Of a DNA stretch of 64,000 nt, positions 59,636 to 64,000 are shown piece by piece. Position 1 is the stretch's first letter. Every line of letters begins with the position of its first letter. Origin of the DNA: Comamonas testosteroni TK102. Lineage in GTDB: Bacteria; Pseudomonadota; Gammaproteobacteria; Burkholderiales; Burkholderiaceae_C. The translations under genes were made by a program, and so were the position numbers. The stretch is from positions 310,001 to 374,000 of the forward strand of contig NZ_CP006704.1 in assembly GCF_000739375.1 (NCBI RefSeq), given 5' to 3'. The notes under the pieces were generated by a model. That model ran no database searches and was not told where the DNA came from. It saw only the letters and a program-made list of their open reading frames with translations.

Positions 59636-59720
59636 CCCCCTGAGCGGCTAACGCCGCCTCCCCCTCTCTCTTCGGGAGGGGGACGACGCCCTCGCTGCGG
59701 GGCGGCCCTTGCTCGGCGTC
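59636..59720 (+). repeat. Post-stop hairpin element, copy f (atpD/atpC)
   Basis: Starts 10 bases after the atpD stop: CCCCCTGAGCGGCTAACGCC, then CCCCCTC/GAGGGGG, then the conserved CTCGCTGCGGGGCGGCCCTT core closed by a perfect outer stem GACGCC/GGCGTC. It lies inside the atp operon. The tail GTGCAAGTTTCAGG resembles that of copy d. Confidence 0.88.
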
Positions 59721-59777
59721 TATGGCTTGGGGTGTGCAAGTTTCAGGACCAGTTTTAACCTTTTCCAAGGAGCAAAG

Positions 59778-60194
59778 ATGAACACCATCCACGTTGATGT
59801 GGTCAGTGCCGAAGAGTCCATCTTCTCCGGTGAAGCGCGCTTTGTCGCCTTGCCCGGCGAAGCGGGCGAGCTGGGCATTTATCCCCGCCACACACCGCTG
59901 ATCACCCGCATCAAGCCGGGTTCGGTGCGCATCGAAATGCCTGATGGCAGCGAAGAGTTCGTCTTCGTGGCCGGTGGCATTTTGGAAGTGCAACCCAACT
60001 GCGTGACCGTGCTGTCCGACACCGCCATCCGCGGCAAGGATCTGGACGATGAAAAGGCGCAAAAGGCCAAGGCTGCCGCTGAGGAAGCCCTGAAGAACGC
60101 CAAGGGCGAGCTGGATATCGCTCGTGCACAGTCCGAGCTGGCCGTCATGGCAGCTCAGATTGCCGCTCTGCGCAAGTACCGCCAGAAGCGTTGA
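59778..60194 (+). CDS. atpC: ATP synthase subunit epsilon
   Basis: A 138-residue regulatory F1 subunit: an N-terminal beta sandwich ([22 protein letters not shown], split as [19 protein letters not shown]) and a C-terminal helical hairpin. ATG 59778 has AAGGAGCAAAG. The 152-base gap from atpD, filled by the repeat element, is longer than in the usual operon. Confidence 0.97.
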   Translation: MNTIHVDVVSAEESIFSGEARFVALPGEAGELGIYPRHTPLITRIKPGSVRIEMPDGSEEFVFVAGGILEVQPNCVTVLSDTAIRGKDLDDEKAQKAKAAAEEALKNAKGELDIARAQSELAVMAAQIAALRKYRQKR

Positions 60195-60229
60195 TGTCTG
60201 GTGCCCTGGAGCACCTGCATCAGCAAAGA

Positions 60230-60255
60230 AAAGCCACCGCATGCGGTGGCTTTTT
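60230..60255 (+). terminator. Terminator of the atp operon
   Basis: AAAGCCACCGC / GCGGTGGCTTT with a T-run, 36 bases after the atpC stop. Confidence 0.93.
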
Positions 60256-60348
60256 CATGCCTGTGCATCCTTGAGGTTCAGGCGCATCGCACTTGATACC
60301 TCGGAGGGCAAGGCGCGCAATACTCGGTATTTCGGAGTGCTGCAGGGC

Positions 60349-60618
60349 TTAGCCGTTGCAGGCGGCCTGATAGCCGTAGACCACAGAGTTGTCCTTGGGG
60401 TCCACATGGCGCGATTTGCGCACCACGGCCTTGCTGGGGTCTTCGCAGAGAGCGCGAATCTGGGCCTCGCACTTCTTGGGGTCATCTTCCTTGAGCTTGC
60501 AGCTGAGTGCGTAGTCGTATTCAGCCGGTGCTTCAGCGCCTCTGGGGCTGATGGAGGAGCAGGCGCTCAGTGCCAGGGCAGAGCTGATGACGGCCAGAGA
60601 GAACAGGGATTTCTGCAT
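60349..60618 (-). CDS. Small hypothetical lipoprotein
   Basis: An 89-residue protein with the lipobox ALSACSSI (Cys 20). The mature part has four more Cys (SCKLK, KKCEAQ, ALCED, AACNG), which could form two disulfides. I do not recognise the family. It is convergent with atpC and divergent from the cold-shock gene. Confidence 0.75.
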   Translation of the reverse strand: MQKSLFSLAVISSALALSACSSISPRGAEAPAEYDYALSCKLKEDDPKKCEAQIRALCEDPSKAVVRKSRHVDPKDNSVVYGYQAACNG

Positions 60619-60759
60619 GCTTGAGTGCTTTCTTAAGAAAATACGGCTGCCCCAAAACTAACACAGCCATGCGAGGGAAAAGGTTTTTTCTGGACGGGAC
60701 CCGCCTGCTTTTTGCCTCGCCGGCCCTTTTCGCGGTGTCAAAAACAACAAAGGACGTAG

Positions 60760-61434
60760 ATGCGCTACAGCGGTACCTTGACGCAATGGAATGACGAACG
60801 TGGCTTTGGCTGGATAGAGGCCGATGGCGGTGGCGAGCGCCTGTTTGTCCATATCAGTGCTTTTGAGCCGCGCCCGCCCGCAGAGCAGCGTCCCCAGCCC
60901 GGCCTGCGACTGGAGTTTGCCGTCGGCATGGAGCAGGGCAGAAAGCGTGCGCTTCAGGTTGCATGGCGCGCTGGCGGTTCGGTGACTCAGGCCCGGTCAT
61001 CTCTGGCGCGGCGCAACAGCCCGTCTGCAGGGCGTTTGCAGTCCTCGCTTGCGGCATCTCAGGGCTGGCATGCCTCCAGTGGCTTCAGCTATGGCGTGTT
61101 GCTGACCTGGCTGCTGCTGATGCTGGCCGCCGCCGTGATCTGGGGCGTGCCGGGCATCCTCTGGCTGGTCTATGCGGGCCTGAGCATGCTGACCTTCATG
61201 GCCTACTGGCAGGACAAATGGGCCGCCCAGAAGGGGCAGTGGCGCACGCCGGAAAAAACGCTGCAGACCATGGCGCTGGCCGGAGGCTGGCCCGGAGCCC
61301 TGCTGGCTCAGCAGTGGCTGCGCCACAAAAGCAGCAAGACCAGCTTTCAGCTGCAGTTCTGGCTCATGGTCCTGATCAATGTGGCGGCCGTGCTCTGGCT
61401 GTGTTCGCCGTACGGGCGACATGTGCTGGCCTGA
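60760..61434 (+). CDS. Cold-shock domain fused to DUF1294 membrane domain
   Basis: A 224-residue fusion. Residues 1-68 are a cold-shock (CSD) nucleic acid-binding fold with RGFGWIEADGG (RNP1-like) and RLFVHISAF (RNP2-like). After a polar linker come three hydrophobic segments (about 107-145 and 198-217) with the DUF1294 pattern WQDKWAAQKGQWRTPEKTL, GGWPGALLAQQWLRHKSSK. This architecture is known in proteobacteria, but its role is not; it would put a nucleic-acid-binding domain at the membrane. Confidence 0.9.
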   Translation: MRYSGTLTQWNDERGFGWIEADGGGERLFVHISAFEPRPPAEQRPQPGLRLEFAVGMEQGRKRALQVAWRAGGSVTQARSSLARRNSPSAGRLQSSLAASQGWHASSGFSYGVLLTWLLLMLAAAVIWGVPGILWLVYAGLSMLTFMAYWQDKWAAQKGQWRTPEKTLQTMALAGGWPGALLAQQWLRHKSSKTSFQLQFWLMVLINVAAVLWLCSPYGRHVLA

Positions 61435-61478
61435 GGCTTATGCGGTCTGCAGCCGGCGCATGCGGCTGCAGAACCGGA

Positions 61479-62018
61479 TCAGCGGTTGCGGCCCGGCAGA
61501 TGCCTTTGGACCACGGGCGCATCGGACAGGTTGCGCTGCGTGTTGGCTGCGGACTTGCGCGGAAAATGCGCCTGCAGCTGCCGGTTGACACGCTCCAGTG
61601 CCGAAACCAGACCCACGCTGAAATGCCCGCCCTGGAAGGCGGATTGCATATCGCTGATCAGCGTTTGCCATTGCTCGGCGTTCATGGTGCGGTCCAGGGC
61701 GCGATCGGCCACGATCTCTATGGCATGGTCGGCCAGCAGCAGGTAGATGAGGGCACCGTTGTTGTGCTCCGTGTCCCAGACATGGAGCTTGGCGAACTGC
61801 GAGAGCGCGCGCTGGCGCGCAGTGGCATCGCGCCAGATATAGCTCCAGGGCAGGCCGGCCTCGACGCAGATACGGACCTGGCCGGTGTGGCCCAGCTCGC
61901 TTTTGGCGATCAGCAATTCCAGCTCCTTGAGCGTGGCAGGCGGCAAGGCCTTGCGCAGATGCCGTTCGGCCCAGCGATGTCGCACCAGGCGTGCCAGGCG
62001 TTGGAAGATATTGCTCAT
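61479..62018 (-). CDS. TPM domain protein (second copy)
   Basis: A 179-residue protein of the TPM (DUF477) family without signal peptide. ELLIAKSELGHTGQVRICVEA opens the domain and VWDTEHNNGALIYLLLADHAIEIVAD is its core. It starts one base after the stop of the larger TPM gene, so the two are coupled. TPM proteins include a chloroplast phosphatase linked to photosystem II repair; bacterial roles are unproven. Confidence 0.88.
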   Translation of the reverse strand: MSNIFQRLARLVRHRWAERHLRKALPPATLKELELLIAKSELGHTGQVRICVEAGLPWSYIWRDATARQRALSQFAKLHVWDTEHNNGALIYLLLADHAIEIVADRALDRTMNAEQWQTLISDMQSAFQGGHFSVGLVSALERVNRQLQAHFPRKSAANTQRNLSDAPVVQRHLPGRNR

Positions 62019-62019
62019 T

Positions 62020-62949
62020 TCACCAGTCCCCCGAGGCGCCACCGCCACCAAAGCTGCCGCCGCCACCGGAGCTGAAACCGCCCCCAGAGCTGAAGCCTCC
62101 TCCGCTGCCGCTGCTCCAGCCGCCGCCGTCGGTACTGATATACGGTCCGCCCCCGCCACGCGAGAGGTTGGAGAGCAGGGTGAAGATCAGGCCCACAAAG
62201 CCAGCCACGCCTGCGATCAACAGGCTGGTGGTGATCACATAAGCGGCCGTCCCGGCAATGCCTCCAATGATCAGCGAACCCAGCACGCGGCCGAAGATGG
62301 CGCGGGCGACGGCAATCCCGATCGGAAAGCCGAAAAACAGCAGCGGAAGCAGAAAGTCCAGATTTTCGGACCAGGATGGGCCCGACTTGCGCGCCCCGGA
62401 CTGCGGCGCGGGCAGCTTCTCGCCATGAATCAGCAGACTCATCTGCTCGATGGCGGTCGAGAGTCCGCCTGCATAGTCGTCGGCGCGAAAGCGGGGCTTC
62501 ATGGCGCCATCGATGATGCGTGCGGCCTGGATGTCGGGGATGGCGCCTTCGAGCTTGCGCGCCACCTCGATGCGCATGCGCCTGTCGTTCTTGGCCACGA
62601 CGATGAGAGAGCCATCGCCTATGTCCTTGCGTCCCAGCCTCCAGCTGCTGGCTACGCGCCAGGCATAGGCTGCAATGTCTTCCGGGGCCGTGGTGGCGAC
62701 CATGAGCACGGCGACCTGGGCGCCGGTCTCATCCTCCAGCTTCTTGAGTTGCTCGCTCAGGGACTGCAGATCGCCGGGGCTCAGCGTGCCGGTCTGGTCG
62801 ATGACGCGCGCTGTCAGCTCGGGCACGGGCTGCAGCTGAGCGCCTGCGCCGCCTTGCGCCCTGACCGGCAGCGCCGACAGCAGCAGCATGCTTGCAAAAA
62901 AAATAGCTGCAAGCGCTTTGTAGATAAGGGCTTGAGGCGATTCTTGCAT
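62020..62949 (-). CDS. YgcG-type TPM domain membrane protein
   Basis: A 309-residue protein: signal peptide (about 1-31), TPM domain (about 40-165, VIDQTGTLSPGDLQSL, then GDGSLIVVAKNDRRMRIEV), two membrane helices (about 195-255) and a Gly/Ser-rich tail ending GGGGASGDW. The signal peptide region is encoded by a copy of the palindromic repeat (62896-62935). I chose ATG 62949; a TTG at 62958 is in frame. It lies between lemA and a second TPM gene, an arrangement known in many bacteria. Confidence 0.9.
   Translation of the reverse strand: MQESPQALIYKALAAIFFASMLLLSALPVRAQGGAGAQLQPVPELTARVIDQTGTLSPGDLQSLSEQLKKLEDETGAQVAVLMVATTAPEDIAAYAWRVASSWRLGRKDIGDGSLIVVAKNDRRMRIEVARKLEGAIPDIQAARIIDGAMKPRFRADDYAGGLSTAIEQMSLLIHGEKLPAPQSGARKSGPSWSENLDFLLPLLFFGFPIGIAVARAIFGRVLGSLIIGGIAGTAAYVITTSLLIAGVAGFVGLIFTLLSNLSRGGGGPYISTDGGGWSSGSGGGFSSGGGFSSGGGGSFGGGGASGDW
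62896..62935 (-). repeat. AGCTGCT palindromic repeat copy inside a coding region
   Basis: On the minus strand CCCTTATCTACAAAGCGCTT, then GCAGCTATTTTTTT. It matches half of the family palindrome and encodes residues about 6-19 of the TPM protein, within its signal peptide. Confidence 0.65.
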
Positions 62950-62973
62950 GAATTTCAAGAGCGGTGCTCGCCA

Positions 62974-63591
62974 TTACTTGCTGCCGGCAGGCGCTGCGGG
63001 TGTGGAGAAGTCAACGGCCGGTGGCTGGGAAATCTGGGCCTCGTTCTGCACCGTGAAGGTCGGTTTGACCTGGTAGCTGAATACCTTGGCCGTGATATTG
63101 GTGGGGAAGCTGCGCGCAAGCACGTTGTAGGCCTGCACCGTGCCTATGTATTCGTTGCGTGCCACGGTGATGCGATTTTCCGTGCCCTCCAGCGTCACAC
63201 GCAGATCGCGGAAGGCCTGGTTGGCCTTGAGCTCGGGATAGCGTTCTGCCACTACCATCAGGCGCGAGAGCGCGCTGGAAATCTCGCCCTGAGCCTGCTG
63301 GAACTTGTTGAAGGCTTCGGGGTTGTTGATCAACTCGGGCGTGGCCTGGATCGAGGTGGCCTTGGCGCGTGCTTCGATCACCCTGGTCAGGGTCTCCTGT
63401 TCGAAGTTGGCCTCGCCCTTGACCGTGGCGACAATGTTCGGTATCAGGTCCGAGCGGCGCTGGTACTGGTTCAGCACCTCGCTCCAGGCGGCCTTGGATT
63501 TTTCATCCAGACGCTGAAAGTCGTTATAGCCGCAGCCCGTGAGGGAGAGCATGGAGGCGGCGGTTGCGATTGCCAGAAGCCAGCGTTTCAT
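62974..63591 (-). CDS. lemA: LemA family protein
   Basis: A 205-residue protein with an N-terminal hydrophobic segment and lipobox-like SLTGCGYN, so membrane-anchored. SEVLNQYQRRSDLIPNIV and AEANFEQETLTRVIEARA-type helix (GEANFEQETLTRVIEARA) are the LemA signature; the C-terminal AARSFPTNI-type motif is LARSFPTNI. Function is unknown, usually linked to TPM/YgcG partners as here. ATG 63591 is preferred (GGAAAC upstream); ATG 63603 is the alternative. Confidence 0.93.
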   Translation of the reverse strand: MKRWLLAIATAASMLSLTGCGYNDFQRLDEKSKAAWSEVLNQYQRRSDLIPNIVATVKGEANFEQETLTRVIEARAKATSIQATPELINNPEAFNKFQQAQGEISSALSRLMVVAERYPELKANQAFRDLRVTLEGTENRITVARNEYIGTVQAYNVLARSFPTNITAKVFSYQVKPTFTVQNEAQISQPPAVDFSTPAAPAGSK

Positions 63592-63706
63592 GGGTGTTTC
63601 CATTCACGAAGTTGAGACGGAAACCATAGCATAAGGGCTTGCCCGGTTCGTGTGCGTGCAAGGCCTGTCACCCTGTCCGCTGTCCAGCAGCGCTAGCATT
63701 GCAATC

Positions 63707-64000
63707 ATGTCCACTGTTTCCCCACTCGATGCTCTACGTGGCGCACAGCGTCCCGGCTCGAAAGCTGCGGCCTTGCCGCGCCTGTTGCTGGCCGGGGCCA
63801 CGGGGCCGCTGGGCAACGAGGTGCTCAGCCGCGTGGTTGGCGCACAGAACTACGCGCTGGTCCAGGTGCTGGCACGCGAGCCTTACGTGCAGGGCCTGCG
63901 TGGCATGGAGCTGCTCGCCCAGCAGTATGACGATGTGTGCCAATGGCCTGTGCAGCAGGCCGATGTGGGCCTCATCATGTTCGAGCCACCGCGCCCCTAC
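63707..64000 (+). CDS. Rossmann-type (NAD(P)-binding) protein, 5' part only
   Basis: An open frame of 98 codons from ATG 63707 to the right edge. Residues 26-40 (RLLLAGATGPLGNEVL) form a GxxGxxG-like nucleotide-binding loop, as in NAD(P)H-binding SDR-like proteins. The rest is cut off, so the family is not certain. Divergent from lemA. Confidence 0.6.
   Translation, partial: MSTVSPLDALRGAQRPGSKAAALPRLLLAGATGPLGNEVLSRVVGAQNYALVQVLAREPYVQGLRGMELLAQQYDDVCQWPVQQADVGLIMFEPPRPY

Overview
The window looks like chromosome of a Comamonas-type betaproteobacterium (Burkholderiales, Comamonadaceae). This rests on recognised protein sequences and gene order: mreBCD-mrdA divergent from gatCAB, an str/S10 ribosomal cluster, an atpIBEFHAGDC operon, and a reduced PTS (EIIA, HPr, EI without EIIB/EIIC). 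GC content is high and intergenic regions carry dispersed palindromic repeats. I saw no rRNA, tRNA, CRISPR array, insertion sequence or prophage, so this is mostly core genome.

Layout. 1-518: start of a membrane protein running off the left edge. 753-6303: serA, an OPT-family transporter with an overlapping gene of unknown function, yegP, and a membrane-anchored alpha/beta hydrolase. 6304-7295: a gene-free kilobase holding two long inverted repeat copies. 7296-10715: gatB, gatA and gatC on the minus strand (tRNA-dependent amidotransferase). 10928-15789: mreB, mreC, mreD, mrdA (rod shape and lateral wall synthesis). 15826-18827: a TauE/SafE permease and a GMC oxidoreductase. 19141-22996: a Mla/MCE lipid-transport operon with a PqiC-like lipoprotein. 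23167-26636: hemerythrin, MarC, dienelactone hydrolase, CorA. 26769-31964: hemB, a HemJ/CopD-like membrane protein, VanZ, a thioredoxin-like ferredoxin, a hydrolase and a DacC-type carboxypeptidase. 32201-42239: rpsL, rpsG, fusA, tuf and the S10 operon, ended by a strong terminator after rpsQ. 42356-45502: peroxiredoxin, acetyltransferase, a divergent cytochrome b561/cytochrome c' pair, and a TlpA-like thioredoxin. 45654-50081: a lipoprotein, the PTS phosphorelay and a DUF1963 protein. 50082-50570: gene-free, with a Fur-box promoter. 50571-52613: DUF493, lipB and lipA on the minus strand. 52983-60194: ATP synthase. 60349-64000: a small lipoprotein, a cold-shock/DUF1294 fusion, LemA with two TPM-domain proteins, and the start of a Rossmann-type protein.

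The most interesting signal is non-coding. A roughly 75-85 nt element occurs six times, always directly after a stop codon and always in the sense of the gene it follows. The copies share three hairpins whose arms change in compensating ways, which is evidence for selection on RNA structure. Four copies lie between genes that should be co-transcribed (gatA/gatB, mreD/mrdA, mlaE/mlaF, atpD/atpC). A second palindromic family (core AGCTGCTTGnGCTT) is scattered around the window, and one copy encodes the signal peptide of a TPM protein. Other leads are a Fur-box promoter with no clear gene, promoter-plus-hairpin arrangements in front of tuf and rplC, and the break of the ribosomal cluster after rpsQ.
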